A stretch of 64,000 nucleotides of DNA. Origin: Anaspis maculata (lineage: Eukaryota > Arthropoda > Insecta > Coleoptera > Scraptiidae). The notes beneath the pieces are model-generated. The model saw nothing but the letters and a program-made list of their open reading frames with translations, made no database searches and was not told the DNA's origin. This document shows positions 45,101 to 57,844 of the stretch, in pieces. The translations under genes and the position numbers were made by a program. The stretch is taken from contig OX421964.1 of assembly GCA_949128115.1 (NCBI GenBank), positions 32,728,177-32,792,176 on the forward strand, read 5' to 3'. The first letter of the stretch is position 1. Each line of letters begins with the position of its first letter.

Positions 45101-46943
45101 CTTCTCGGGAAGCCAAGCACGGGGCGGAAACCGTCATTTATCCTAATTCATTTTGATGAAAACACGCTGAAGGAGATCTCTTCATAAGCCTGGCCTTAGC
45201 CAAGTCCCAAAAAAGTCTCCATATATATTCTTCCTTGAGATATGCCTTTTATGAAACCCCGCTCACAAATAAAATTATTGGAAACGTCCTGTACAAATAA
45301 ATCCCGTGATCCAATGCAGTTTTATTCCGGCGGCTACCAATCTCCACACGCGGAAATTCTAATAGAATGACTCGATGGTTTTAGACAGCGAATAAATACA
45401 CTTCACGTTTTATAAAGTCTGACTCCTGGTCTTGGGGTGGTATATAGCAAGAAGATTGCATCTAATCTGGCTGCTTTTCTCTCGAATAAATGGGATTCGA
45501 AATTAAATTGGCTTAGCTTATCTTATCGCTGCTATTGAAATAATTTTAAAGTTTTAAATCCACTGTCGTCGAGTTTATAAAGTTTGCGGCCGGCTGCACC
45601 ACCGGCAGGCTTGCATAATCCGTCTTCCCACAGTGCTGGTGACCTAGTTTCTTCTTTTCAAATTCGACTGCCGATCTGGACTAGGAGGTGTTCTGAAATT
45701 TCCACAGAGGAACCGAAGCCTGCTTTTTCTTATTCAATTTCTACGAAAGCATACAAGGTGTATCCACTCAAAAGTCGGAATTCCGAAAAACAATGTCTAG
45801 AGATAGATCTACCAAATGTCTAGATCGAAATTCGACCATTTGAAAGATGTCTGTCTGCATGGTGCTTTACGCTTTCGTAGCCTTGGTAGCTTACCGTCAA
45901 GTTGCACGCGGTGATGAAGCCGGTTGTAATAACACACTGGCGATATCCCGTGATTTTCTCTCTCGGGATGTGTTTTAATTGCCGCTTATGGTACGTGTCT
46001 GGTGACTTTATCTCGTTTTGCCGGTTCGGTATTATAATCTGCTTCGATCGTTCCGTACGGGAATCTCTTGTCGGATGTTGTTATGTTCGTTGCAATACCG
46101 CAGAAAGTCTCTTGTCTGATGCGCGAAGAGAAGCTCAGCAGACTGCAATGACTGCATGAAGCGCAATCCAGACGGGGTACGACCCAATCACGACCCCAAA
46201 GTCACGAATTCTCGGTGTTGTGCACAGTCATTATCATACCAGTTGAACTTCTCTCTGCGTTGCCGATGCCGGACTTCTTATTCTGCACCATAACAGGTCT
46301 TGAGGCTAAGTCGGAGCAATATCGTAAATTCAGGGAGACACTGGGGAACAAGTGCTAAGATAAAGTAACTTACGTTTCAGCTCACTTTATTTTAGAAATC
46401 TTGCGTTTGATTCACGCTCAGTTTCACTGGTTCAGATCAGCCGAACGGGTGGAATAATATTCAAGAAAATATAAATTTGTATATAAATGGAATACATTAT
46501 AATTTCTTCATAGACTACCTATCAACTCCCCTCATCAAATGTGATCAACAAAATAACCGTCAGTTCCACAAAAAAGATGATCAGCGATCAAGCCTAATTG
46601 CAGATTAACTGAACTTTTTTCTGCTGAATGCTAGGCGATTACCAACAAAAACTGCCTGAAATCTGTACTAGACCCATCATCTTTTCATTATTGAGGGATA
46701 AACCAGCATTTCCATTGATCAGGCGGCTACAAATTGACAAACAAAAATCGCGAATCAACTAATCTCGTATTATTTGTTTTGTGGAACCCACGGTATGTGT
46801 CGTAGTGGATTTTTTCATCGGTTCTCAAAACCAGGCAGCTTTAGATTCCTTCGGTCAATTTTGGATCTGTTATCTGTTTGGACTGGACGATTCGTTTTTT
46901 AGCCATTGGACCCCAGGTATTGCGGAATACGATGAGAGCATTA
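42166..46943. other. Spacer, no repeats or genes recognised
   Basis: Longest stretch without detectable repeats. Scattered short open frames (44641-44985 minus, 44871-45146 plus) have no recognised domain. AAACACGCTGAAGGAG and similar sequence is unremarkable. If the window lies in an intron, this stretch and those at 49616 and 58922 are where conserved regulatory sequence could be sought by alignment. Confidence 0.45.
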
Positions 46944-47195
46944 AGGACGGAGTTGAATTGGTAAAATAGGCGTTGCGAAATCAATCCCTGTGGGTTTATT
47001 CCTTGACGGATTCTTACCATTTTGGTCTCTTTCGAAAGCTGCAAGGATGTACTTTGGTTTGAGCCCATTGGCATTTCCAAAATCCAAAAATCAAAAAAAT
47101 TATTTTTGGATTCCCAAAATGGTAAGAATCCGTCAAGGAATAACCCCACAGGGATTGATTTCGCAACGCTTATTTTACCAATTCAACACCGTCCT
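46944..47195. mobile_element. 250-bp palindromic repeat
   Basis: AGGACGGAGTTGAATTGGTA at the left end is mirrored by TACCAATTCAACACCGTCCT at the right. Inner mirrored blocks are GGCGTTGCGAAATCAATCCC, TCAAGGAATAA and GATTCTTACCATTTTGG. Parts (CCACAGGGATTGATT, GCAACGCTTAT, CCATTGGCATTTCCAAAATC) also occur inside the hAT MITE at 5904. Overlapping open frames are artefacts. Confidence 0.7.
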
Positions 47196-47920
47196 CAACA
47201 CCAAAATTATAAAGAATCAAATTCTCCCTCAAAAAGGTTTTCGATTTATCTCCCTATTTTCATTTTCCAAAAAGTTTTATATATTTGTGTTTCTTCGATC
47301 TACATTTTGTGATAATTTTCTTTTCAAAAAGCCATTTTATCAAGGCAAATAGTCCTGTGACTGGGGTACCTGTAACGTCAACGTCAGAGAATTCCTTACT
47401 TCAGTACACCATCTGGCAACATCCTTCATCAATAGTTGTCTTCCTTTTATGACTCGGGGTAACTCGGATGTCAAAGCGATCTGACAGGAGTCGTCCTTTT
47501 GAAGCTCAAAAGTGCCCGATAGAGACTCCAAGTTCCCTCTTTCTGTCTCTAAGTGCTAGCCGTATCGACCGATCACTAGGGACCTTGGGGTCACTCACGG
47601 GCGTAAAAAGTCAAGTTTACTGCTTTTTTTTGCTCTGTTCGATCAGAGTTACTGGGGTGACTCACTTTTGACTCTAAAAGGAAGGCAGCCAATAGGGGCT
47701 TTCCTTTTACCACAAAAGGGATCCTTTCTATCTAATCTAAGTTAGAGAGAGAAAAAGCTAGAAATCACATGCGCGAAAGTCAGATACCGATACCACTAAC
47801 AACTTAGATCAGAATACTTAGTTTAGGTTGTAAAAGGGAAGCACCTCTTGTTTCTTCAATCCATAGAATAGATGTCATATGTCATAGCAGGATACCTTAC
47901 CTGTCATCTGCCACAAGGTT
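47196..47920. other. Spacer, nothing recognised
   Basis: AT-rich sequence with no repeat ends and no open frame that I recognise. Confidence 0.45.
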
Positions 47921-48142
47921 ATGACGGCTTTACAGAACTTCGTATGTCGTCGGCGACAGTGTCGCTGGCCAATAGGATTCGATATGGCTGTATTCCCCTA
48001 CATCCCTTAATATCATTCTCGCGACACGAGTTCCTGTCGTCGTGTCGTTCGAATTATTCAACTACAGTTGGTGTCGCCAGATTTCAACCAAAGAGTGGGG
48101 GACTGTCGCCGGCGACATACGAAGTTCTGTAAAGCCGCCATT
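47921..48142. mobile_element. MITE family B, copy 3 (reverse orientation)
   Basis: Ends ATGACGGCTTTACAGAACTT and AGTTCTGTAAAGCCGCCATT; the core is the reverse complement of copies at 31157 and 31371 (CTGGCCAATAGGATTCGATA, GACACGAGTTCCTGTCGTCG). The inner GTCGCCGGCGACA tip is conserved on the right and one base changed on the left. Confidence 0.8.
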
Positions 48143-48256
48143 ATCGTCATTTCAGTGACATGTCATGCAGCGTTGCCAAGTAGCCTTCGACTTGCTTCTT
48201 CATTACAGATAATTCAATGTGCTTTTTTAAATACATCCTTTGTTGATTGCAAGTAA

Positions 48257-49615
48257 AACAAGTGAGTATGCCTCGACGTGCGTGAGTCTCAGTAGCGCAT
48301 TTTCTTGAAGAGGCCTATTGTGAATGTAAAGAAATTTGGTTAAAGGAGAAACACCATTTTTTGCCCAGTCTCTTGAGTCGAAACTCATTGTGATATTTTG
48401 TTATCAGAATGGGGTATATACTTGCCAATGAAATAGATTTGAATGAAACTTCTTCCAATAATCCATATTTTTTTGTTTGGGGGCGGGAGCTGGGAGCGGC
48501 GACTAATCAACAGTAGCCTATTCTTTCTCATTTTTAGTCGGCTATCCATATAGCGAAAGAATAAGATCGTTTTGTCTTCGGGTTAATGTTTTTCATTTAT
48601 CTCTTACTTTGAGGGCAGCGTGTGGGGGCGGCAGCATTCGGCAAAGTAACTGTTGTACAGTTTGAGTTGAGAGTTTCTAAATGTTTAAGGAAATATGACA
48701 ATCAGTGGGAATTGTGAAAGTTGCATTTTTTGTTTGGGGGCGGGAGCTGGAGGCGGCGACTAATCAAAAGTGGTCTATCTTTTTCCATCTTCAGTCAGCT
48801 ATCTATATAGCGAAAGAATTAGATCGCTGTGTTTTCAGGTTTATGTTTTACATTTATCTCTTACTTTGGGGGCGGCGTGTGGGAGCAAGCGGCACAGTTT
48901 GGCAAAGAAATTCTTACACAGTTTGAGTTGGGAGTTTCTAAATGTTTGAGGTAACATTAACATCTAAATTAATGAAAACTGTTGGAAGTTGCACTCTTTT
49001 CCTTTTGGGGGCAAAAGCTGAAGGCGGCGCCATATCAAAAGTAGCCTATCCTTTCCCATTTTTACTCAGCTATTCATATACCGATAGAATTAGATCGCTA
49101 TATCTTTGGGTTTATGTTTTACATTTTAAAGTGATTGGGGGCGGTTTTTAGAAATTTTTTCATGTCGGCGGCGCATATTGAAGACGGAATGTTTCTGGGC
49201 TTACGTTTATAAGTGGCAACTATGTATTATTCATAAAATGAGAACACCAGAGCATTAGGTCTGGGAGAAATTGCATCAATATCATGTTATTTCAAGTTTA
49301 TCGGGGGCGGTTTTCTCTATGTTGGCGGCGCAATATAGACATTCAATATAGCCTAGCCTAGCTTTGGGAGTGGCAGCTATGTATAGGCTGTCTGATTTCT
49401 ACATGATTCTAGTGGGCTGTGTTTCTGGTCGCCATCGGTCGATCGCGGCCTGAATCGCAGCCCACTAGAATCATGTAGAAATCAGACAGCCTATAACAGC
49501 GAAAAAATTAGAAATCTAGGACGTCTAGTTTGGGAGAGTTTGAGCAACGGACGGACAGACGTACGGACAAAGCGGTTGCAATAGCGATTTTCATCAAGAT
49601 GGAAAATGCGCTTAA
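48257..49615 (+). mobile_element. HINE copy 3 (divergent subfamily)
   Basis: Head AACAAGTGAGTATGCCTC, internal subterminal repeat AGCGCATTTTC (about 48295), three ~255-bp direct units (near 48470, 48725 and 48990; landmarks TTTGTTTGGGGGCGGGAGCT, TATAGCGAAAGAATTAGATC, TTTGAGTTGAGAGTTTCTAA), two shorter GGGGGCGGTTTT units, a GGACGGACAGACG remnant, and a terminal hairpin (GCGATTTTCATC/GATGGAAAATGCGC) ending in CTTAA. The internal head repeat AGCGCATTTTC is the exact inverse of its own tail GAAAATGCGCT, where copies 1 and 2 have the CACTTTC/GAAGTG version. A small MITE is nested at 49382. Confidence 0.65.
49382..49495. mobile_element. 114-bp MITE with perfect 38-bp inverted ends
   Basis: TATAGGCTGTCTGATTTCTA begins both ends, and the inverted repeats are identical for 38 bp. 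The loop contains TCGATCGCGGCC. The ends TATAGG/CCTATA fit a TA target duplication. It is inserted in HINE copy 3. Confidence 0.85.
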
Positions 49616-52600
49616 AAACTTTACATTACCGACCTAGTGATATTCAAATTTCGAAGTTGGATAATTGCGCCTGAAGAGGATATTTCTTGAATTTCAATAA
49701 ATAACTTGTACTTCCAATAATGCTTAGAAAAATTATAGAAACACTGTTGTACAACACATATTTTACGATATAAGTCTGAAGCCAGAACAAGCTATTCAAA
49801 AGTAAACTGTTGTTAATAAATGAAAACTGTTGGATAGTGTTGAATAAGATCATTGATCATTATTTAGAATTTGGACACAATGCTCACAAGGTTAGTGTTA
49901 TTACAAAATGATTAGAAAATTTAATTTCTGGTTTCGACAGAGTTCGCCGTTCCATCTTTCCGCTTTAGGGAAGGATGGTCTTTTCTAAATTTCACTCAAC
50001 GCGTACTTATCTAAAATTGAATTGCCGTAATGAACATTCATGCTTGGGTTGGGTCATTCGACAACATACATGATCGTCTAGCCGGATCCATTTCCTGCGC
50101 ATCCCCCTTAACCCAGAACCCGTGTAAACGAAAATGTTTATCACGAACCGAAAGTAAAATAACGAATTGAACAATTCAAAACTTCTCTCTAGAAACCGCC
50201 AATTAAGGTTACCAGACCTATCATTATAATAGGAAAAATTATACACAATTTCGTTTTCTCAGACAAAGTGGATAGGTAGGTGATTACTGCACATTATCTA
50301 ATTGTTTTCTCGTAAAGGAAATGACTTTGCAGAAACGGAAATTATATAAACTCTTTTTATTGCACACCCGCACTTTCACTGCAATAGTGCTTTTGCCAAT
50401 TTCTAGCATAGAACACGCATTTTAGTTAATTACCGTGTAAGCTGCTCTACACGCCCGGTAAAAATAGTGCACTCGTGAAAAGCTGTTGAAATCGTCACCT
50501 GACCGAAACGCTTTCGTACATTATAGTGGGTTGATCAAATCAAATCAAATCAAATCAAATCAAATCAAATCAGTAGCGTATTGTCACAAGACAATGTCTT
50601 TTGGTGGTTTTCTTACGATTTCTTGCGATATTGTGCCCTGTTTTTGGTTTTATGGCGTGTTATTTTTAGCTTCTCCCCGCCCAACACCACTATTTTGCTC
50701 CCCGGTCCCGTTGGTACGTTTAATTTCTCGTTTAGCATCATTTCCACTTCGTTCGGGGGTTGCATATCCGCCCGGCGCTAAAAATACACTGCGTAGTTTC
50801 AATTTCATAATTTCTTTCCTGAAACTTCCTGAACTTTCCTGAACCTTCTGCAAAATTGCCTTGGGAAAAACCTTCTTGACCACTGTTTGTAGTCCGTTCC
50901 TACTTTTGTAACGATCAAAATCAATGTCCCGGCCCTTCATGACACAGTCACCCAAACAAGTACTATTTATCAAGTAAGGGAAGAAATAAGCCATGAGATG
51001 TTTGGTACACGAGCGTTTGCGCGACATGTATTCGTCATACATTAAACGAATGTAAAATGAAGTCATTATACACCACTATTGATTTACTCGCGACCAGTGC
51101 GTATAATGAACCGAAGCCCTGTTCCGTGACCCGTGAGTAATAGCTGGTAAATCACTGGTGGGGACCAATTACAAAAATGCAAGTCCGAAGTCATGGAAAC
51201 GCAGCGCTACTTGTCAAAAATTATTATTGTGAATTTTTATGTGTTATGTAACAATAATTTTGTAACTTGCAATTTTTTTTAAACTACGAGTGATGTCGTA
51301 GACAAAGCATAGTTAGTATTCTTGCTTTCGTGTAATTACTTAAAGATGCAGTTTACCCGGCACGAGCCTCTCATGGCTCGTTGGATAATAATTATGAATA
51401 AATTCGGCGCCGTATTTCACAGGTTGGCGACGCAAGTTGAAAGTTTACATCATCCTTTCGTCCGGTACATGGCTTAAATGCACTAATTTCGTCGCCAATT
51501 TCCCCCTGAAAAGAGCTTTTATAAATTTGCATTTTTGCACACGCCCGCTCTCGCTTAAAACTACAATTCCTAATTGTATCAACTTTTTTATTACTTTGCT
51601 TAAATGAGACATAAAAACTATCTTTTATACCTCTCCTCTGGGGAAGCACTGAAGTGCATAAAAGTGCATCGCTTGAATATTATTTGGGATGAATAATCGC
51701 AGACGGTAGACGCGACAAATCCTGCGCGCTTTGAAGTTTGAAATATTGGCTGGAAGTGGGTCAGTGCATTTCGATCAAGTGCAGCGAGTTTCTTTGTCAC
51801 ATCATTTTTCATTAGTCATTCGTCAGTAGTAGCTTCATCACAAGGCGAATCGATTTTCCAAGAGCATTTTCCATATTACTTTTCTTTCGTTCTGTCTTCA
51901 ACTGAACTCCACATGGTTTCCGAAACGCTAATGGCCACGAGCCTCTCCTTTATTCGGATTCTGCATGCATTCAGTTCTATAACGATATTTTAATGACCCG
52001 CAGCACGAATTGGGAATGTGCATTGTGTTGAAACACTGCCTGTTTTCCGCTGATGTACCTCCCCAAAACAATGAAAAAAAAAACGAGTTCAATTTAACAA
52101 AATACATCACAGACGAAAACAACACGCAGATTATGTTCGTTTCGTTAATTTGCCCCCGCTTTATGTTCGGATCGGTTTGGAAGTTTGGTCTTTTCAGTTG
52201 TTGATGGTAAATAAATAAATAAATCCGGAATATACGTGCACGGGCTCATGCTCATGCTTTTCTCAACTTGGGATGAAATTGGACGTCAGGGCAGGTTACA
52301 AGCGAGAAGTTTTATGATAAAGGCGGAGCAAAACAAACAACAAGAAAAATGTACATAATATACCCCCAGAAAGTTGGCCAGAATTTAGTATTTAAAGCAG
52401 AGGAGTTTGGGCCCCCCTATAGTGCTGTTCCATTTCACTTGGTAATTCAGCGTCATTATAACTTTCGCTCTTATACTCCTCCTGAAGCCAGCACTGTTTG
52501 CTTTTCAAACATCCGCTTTACACCAGCAGCATGTGCAGGTGAATATGGAAATACGCCACTGATATAGGGGTGTGTTGTTTTAATACTTACACCACACACA

Positions 52601-53095
52601 CACACACATCATTTTGTAAAAATGGAAATCCTCTAAGTGCCTTTTAAAAGGAAAATATCCCTCTGGTCCATGGGGTTAACCACCCCATAAAACTTTGTTA
52701 ATTGCGAAAGTTGAGATTTTCTGTGCACACGAACACAGAGAGCAGTATACTTTTATATTAAACGTTTAGTTTGCGATTCAAACGGAGTTTCACAGCTATA
52801 AAAAAAATCCTTAAAAAATGTTAGTCGAGGTGGGTATGTACACTGCGCGAATACCGAGGGTTGTTTGGCGAAATGTCTGCGAATGCGGAAGGTCCTATAA
52901 AAGCATACCGTAAAGCTAAGCGAAGCTCTATGGAAATGACGCTACTTTGCACTAATGTTTCGTGAATAAAAAATTGAAATGTCAAGAAGAAATAAGGCTA
53001 CGGATAAGGCTACAAATATGGTGTGTAGGTACAATGGCAACTGTAAGTTTTGGAACACCTCCTGTCAAATTCGTCAATTTTCAAATCAGAGGAAT
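49616..53095. other. Spacer with simple repeats
   Basis: Holds an (AATCA)n pentanucleotide tract at about 50534-50571, an (ATAA)n tract near 52210 and a (CA)n tract near 52595. No gene recognised; open frames such as 50486-51066 overlap on both strands without a domain. Confidence 0.45.
50534..50571. repeat. (AATCA)n microsatellite
   Basis: Seven to eight uninterrupted pentanucleotide units. It is embedded in spacer. Confidence 0.95.
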
Positions 53096-53568
53096 GTAAA
53101 CAACGATATCAAATATCACTTTAACGATATCAAGTATCACTGAACAACGATATTAAATATCACTGTCAACAACGATATTAAATATCACTGTCAACAACGA
53201 TAGCAATTTACCACCGAAGGTAAACAGAAAGGCGATGATCCGCATGACCTTGGAAATACACCGTCATAGAGGAGGATACCCAGGATGTTCCAGAGTCCCA
53301 CATAATGTACAGCAGAGGGATGCAGGGGGGAACCAACTTCCTAAGTGTATGGCTTTGATTTGTGGAATGTTCTGGTTTACATATTCGGACATAGCCCCAT
53401 AGTTTATTCTCACGTAAGTTGGTTCCTCCTGCACCCCTCCTCTGCTGTACATTATGTGGGATTCTAGAACATCTTGGGTATCCTCTATGACGTAATATTA
53501 TCAAGGTCATGCGAATCATCGTTGTTGACAGTGATATTTAATATCGTTGTTTTCAGTACGTTGTTTAC
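53096..53568. mobile_element. 0.47-kb inverted-repeat element (GTAAACAACG ends)
   Basis: Tips GTAAACAACG and CGTTGTTTAC. Left of centre is a short array of AACGATATTAAATATCACTG units (53101-53200); the right arm has one such unit mirrored. Inner arms share CACATAATGTACAGCAGAGG, GGATACCCAGGATGTTC and AACCAACTT in inverted order. No target duplication is certain. Confidence 0.75.
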
Positions 53569-53644
53569 ATTCTTTATCAGTAAAACAATAGATTACATTA
53601 TAGGCGGCATCCTTCGTGTCCCAGAACCAGCCTAGCTCCACAAC

Positions 53645-53859
53645 TATATCCTATACTCTTTCTATTTTCAGTAGAATGACTTTTTGGAGCAAAAATAAAG
53701 TGACAAGCTGGAGCGCTGGGAGAATACGGCCGATGGCGGCTGATAGTTTCGCTCCAAAACTTTGCAGGTGACATCAGCCGTAGCCGTAGCCCCTCAGCTT
53801 ATCACTTTATTTTTGCTCCAATAAGACATTCTACTCAAAATAGAAAGTGTATGGGATAT
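53645..53859. mobile_element. MITE family A, copy 4 (intact reference copy)
   Basis: Full-length copy with ends TATATCCTATACTC and GTGTATGGGATAT. It contains the uninterrupted site GATAGTTTCGCTCCAAAACT that corresponds to the insertion point of the Foldback-like element in copy 3, so it serves as the empty-site reference. Confidence 0.85.
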
Positions 53860-56800
53860 GATTTGGGAAGATCCTGTCAACAATTGAAAGAGACATTCTC
53901 GAAACTATGAAAGCAAGTAGCTTTCTCAGATCACCTTCCATGAAGTATGTGATTTGTTGTGTTGTTGATGCGAGTTGATAAGCCACCCCAGAGAGTGTTA
54001 TCGGCTTCTTTTTCACACGTCAACAATGTTACAAAAACAATCATAATTTTATACATTAAACCTTGTGAATTTAATTTAAAGATTTTCCTTTTGAAACGAT
54101 AATTACTGATTACAAGTCAAACTCGAACCTTCCGCCCTATAACATCTACGTTAATTTCAAAGTCACCAACAATAAGGTACCACAAGACTGTCCGTGGTAA
54201 AACTACAGAATTTGTGTACGAATTTCAAAAGAGAAAGAGTGATGTTAATTTAAACAAAGCGCATATACACTTCGCGAATGGTCGAAAATCGCAACAATTT
54301 AATTGCGAGCAGACTGAATTTCAATTTTACCCTTTATTGTCCCTTGAAAACTGTCAATCTATTTTTCTTCCGTCTTTTTCTAGAACGGTACTCGAGTAGT
54401 GTTCAGCCAAATATCAACGTGAGAAATGATTATCGTTTACACTTTTTTTTTTATGGAACACAAGTAATAGAGGGAGAATAAAGCAACACAATAGGCGAAA
54501 TATCGCCGGCTTGCTTGACCAAAACGCAAAGCAGCTGTGCACACGGTGACGGCCTCCTGACGGCCGCGCTCGACAATTTGTCGTACGCTGAGACTTCCAG
54601 AGTGCGGGCGATGGCTAGACTCGGTGTCGTAGGAGGTGGAGGTCCACGCTAGTGCGACAGGACTCGCCGGGCGGTTTGGAAAATCTTGCACTCAAACCAA
54701 AAGACGATCGTTCCCCTTCCAAGGAAAGTGAGTCGCTCGGGAATTCCCTGTTGCGTAAAAGCGACGATGTCGATGACGGTGACGTTGACGGCCTTCTGAC
54801 AAAATCTCTATACTATGAAACGGGATGACAGGAAAATAGAGATGTCGGGAGCTTGACCGTAGAAAACTCGTTATGTAGCAGAAAAACTGAGTGGTGGGTA
54901 AAAGAAACACCTACAACAATTCACTCAACTCAGTATCGACTCCAACTCGGAAATGAAATATGACAAAAAGAGGAATCAAATCAGTCTTTACTTTGTGACA
55001 GACGGTTTTGTTTGATGCGCCAGGTGTGATTCTACTTCTTTAGACGGCGCAACAATGCCTTCTTCGGGTCCATTACCCTAATGATCCAACGTTCGCCAAA
55101 TAAACCCGCAGAACAGGCGGTTTCTGGCTTCGAACTAACACAATTTCGAAGACCACTCGAAAGGCAAAAACGTGGATGTACACTTGTACAGCACACACTA
55201 GACGACAGCTCCGATGCGAGTTTCAAATTGAAAAGAAAGAAGTAGCTTCGCTTTGTTTTTTCAGATTTTTTATCTATAGCCAATTGGAGAAAGACACGCG
55301 GAACTTGTTTGCCGGAGCGGCCACTGCAAGATGAGAAAATTCCCCAAACTACTAGAAAATAAACGGCAGGGCAGTACTGGACTGGCCCAACCGGTCCAAG
55401 TATTCAAAAACAAACAGAAGCAGAAAACAACGCAACAATGTTGTGCGTAGGGCTGGAATGGGCACAGCAAAAAAGAGCAGTACGACGTAAACAATTCAAC
55501 TGCAAAGAAACCAGAAGTGTGATTGAAATTTCTCTCTCGGTCGGGACTGATCATCGTGAGTAGAAGGCAACAGAGTTTGTTTCGTGGTTGTAAAAAGTGT
55601 TTACAATGTAACCGTTAAGTGTCATGGACCCGAAACAGACAATACGGAAATGCTGTTCCAGTTTTTGGCCACAGCGAGCAATATCCAAGATTGTGTTTGC
55701 AATAGGTATCAGCTCCGGTATCAGTTTTTTTCTGAAAAGCTCGGCGTGTGACCCAAGGGCCGCTGGGAATGCGGATGCCTGAAATAGTCTGTGCATGGGA
55801 GTCCACGTTGTAATTAAACCACCAAGCATCTCCGGATTAATTAGGCCTAGGACGAAATATTGTCTGATATCGGCAAGGTAGAGGGTATAAGGGCAGGATA
55901 GTAACTTGTTGCCAGGGCTTTTGCTCCGATATAACTCGGCAAAAAGGGGGATTTCGACCCCGAGAGCAAAAAATAATCAAGCTCGTTGATGTTCACGTAG
56001 GCCGATTGCGTAGTCGTCGTCGTGCCAGGTTATATAATTCCACATCACATCGGATTCCCCGTTATAAACTCTCGACAACACAATTTCGTTTGTTTTTTAT
56101 TATTATGGCATACCATGGCCTGGCCGTGGTGCAAGATACAATTAAACCGTGGGATGTGATCTAATTACGTTTTTTATGTGTTCTATGCGAGTGCTGCGAT
56201 GAGTACAAAAACTGTGTTTTTTTGCACACACAATTCTACACAGCAAAGCAGATTTTTTACGCACAGTGTAGGTATATATGAATCCACAATCCAGTGCCCG
56301 TGATCAGAAACGACACTCGGGGGAAACGTAATAATTCCAGATCGACCGGAATGATAAGGCCGTAATTATACGCCATGCATGGGACATAAATTTTAATCCG
56401 TGATGCCAATAAGCAATCGAACGGTCGTGAAAAATGATTCTGTTCCATTGAAGAATAATTGGAACGCGGGTATATAGTTGGTGGTGTAGTAGTCGTCTTT
56501 TATTGTTGCTGAGAATGGGCGGTGGGTCTGGGGATAGTGCAAAATAATCTGCAAGAGGACAGAAATAAAATCATAAATCAGACGAAAAATTGGCCGAAGT
56601 AAAACTTTGACTTATGTAATAACTGCTAACAAGTTGAGAAAACTTTTTTTATTATCGCTAAGAAGTTCTAAAGATGACCCGCAATAAAAGATTTTTGAGA
56701 TATTATGTGACGACAGCGGAACTTTTATATTATACCATATTATACTTTAGTTATAACTTTATTATTACCGCCACGAACAACACTGGCATAAGTAGCATAT

Positions 56801-57844
56801 AGGTACACAACCCAAGTATCACATGATATTGGTGGCACTTTGATTCAATTCCATTGTTATTTCGATAGCCCGCCAATATTGGCCCAAAATACTGTTTCCA
56901 GCAGTACTGCAAAATCGCTCCAAAATTAATTCATAAGTTTTCGCCAATCAATGTTGAGTGAACCAATATTGCTTCACGCCAGTATTGGCTCGACCAATGA
57001 CCAATATCGCTCTAACGTTGATTCACCAAGTTCCAGTAGTCATCCAATCCAATAGGAGCCAATACTACCCCAAACTGAAATTTGATGATGATGACCACGT
57101 AGATATTTTAGTTAGTTAGTAGATAAACTTCACGAAAAAGACTAAAGGACTGTGGATCAGGGAATTACATTCATTTCTTCGTAAGCATAGAAGTTTGCAA
57201 AATAAGCCTTATGGCGCCTTATGACCTTGTCGAATATCGATCGGTAAGCCATATTCATCCCTTATGCAACACCCTGTACATTACTGTGCTCATCATTTCA
57301 ATTTAATAAAACACACGTGGGCGAAGCTATCCATCAAACAAGCCTATCACTATACTACAGCTAATGAATGGCCTGTAAATAAGTTATAGATGATGAAGTT
57401 TTCATTCGTTATTCTCAATTTAACATTATTAATTAATTATTTGTAAAGTATGTGCTCTCTCTTCTCTTTCATTGGCGTATAGAGACGTCGAACATACGAA
57501 CTCGCAATTTGTATACGTAGTAGCTACTTCCAATTATGTGCAAAATATATGCGAACTAACAAAGTTCGTCTCATTTTGCTCAGCATCAGCCTGGCCGCAT
57601 AAACGCCACATGTTACAACTTCGCATCTTAACGGGTCACTTGGCAAGCTTTGACAATCACTGAGTTTCCCAAAACTGGCTCAGTCTTTAATCGCGGAAGG
57701 GCCTTCATTCAAGGTGAAACAGTTTAATTGGGCTCCATTCGAATCTCTAAATTGCTTGCGAACAACTATAACGGTGAACTCAGCATAAACTTACCTCTGC
57801 ATATGCATACTTCTCGAATAAAACTTTTCTGGCGCCTTTTATTA
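53860..57844. other. Spacer, no gene recognised
   Basis: AT-rich, with scattered CCAATATTGGC-type short repeats at about 56870-57010. Open frames (54437-54910 and 55270-55829 on minus) have no recognisable domain. No microsatellite longer than a few units was seen. Confidence 0.45.

Noticed and set aside
56850..57070. Clustered CCAATATTGGC-like motifs as a regulatory array
   Set aside because: Spacing is irregular and the motif is a simple AT-rich palindrome; not enough to call a site.
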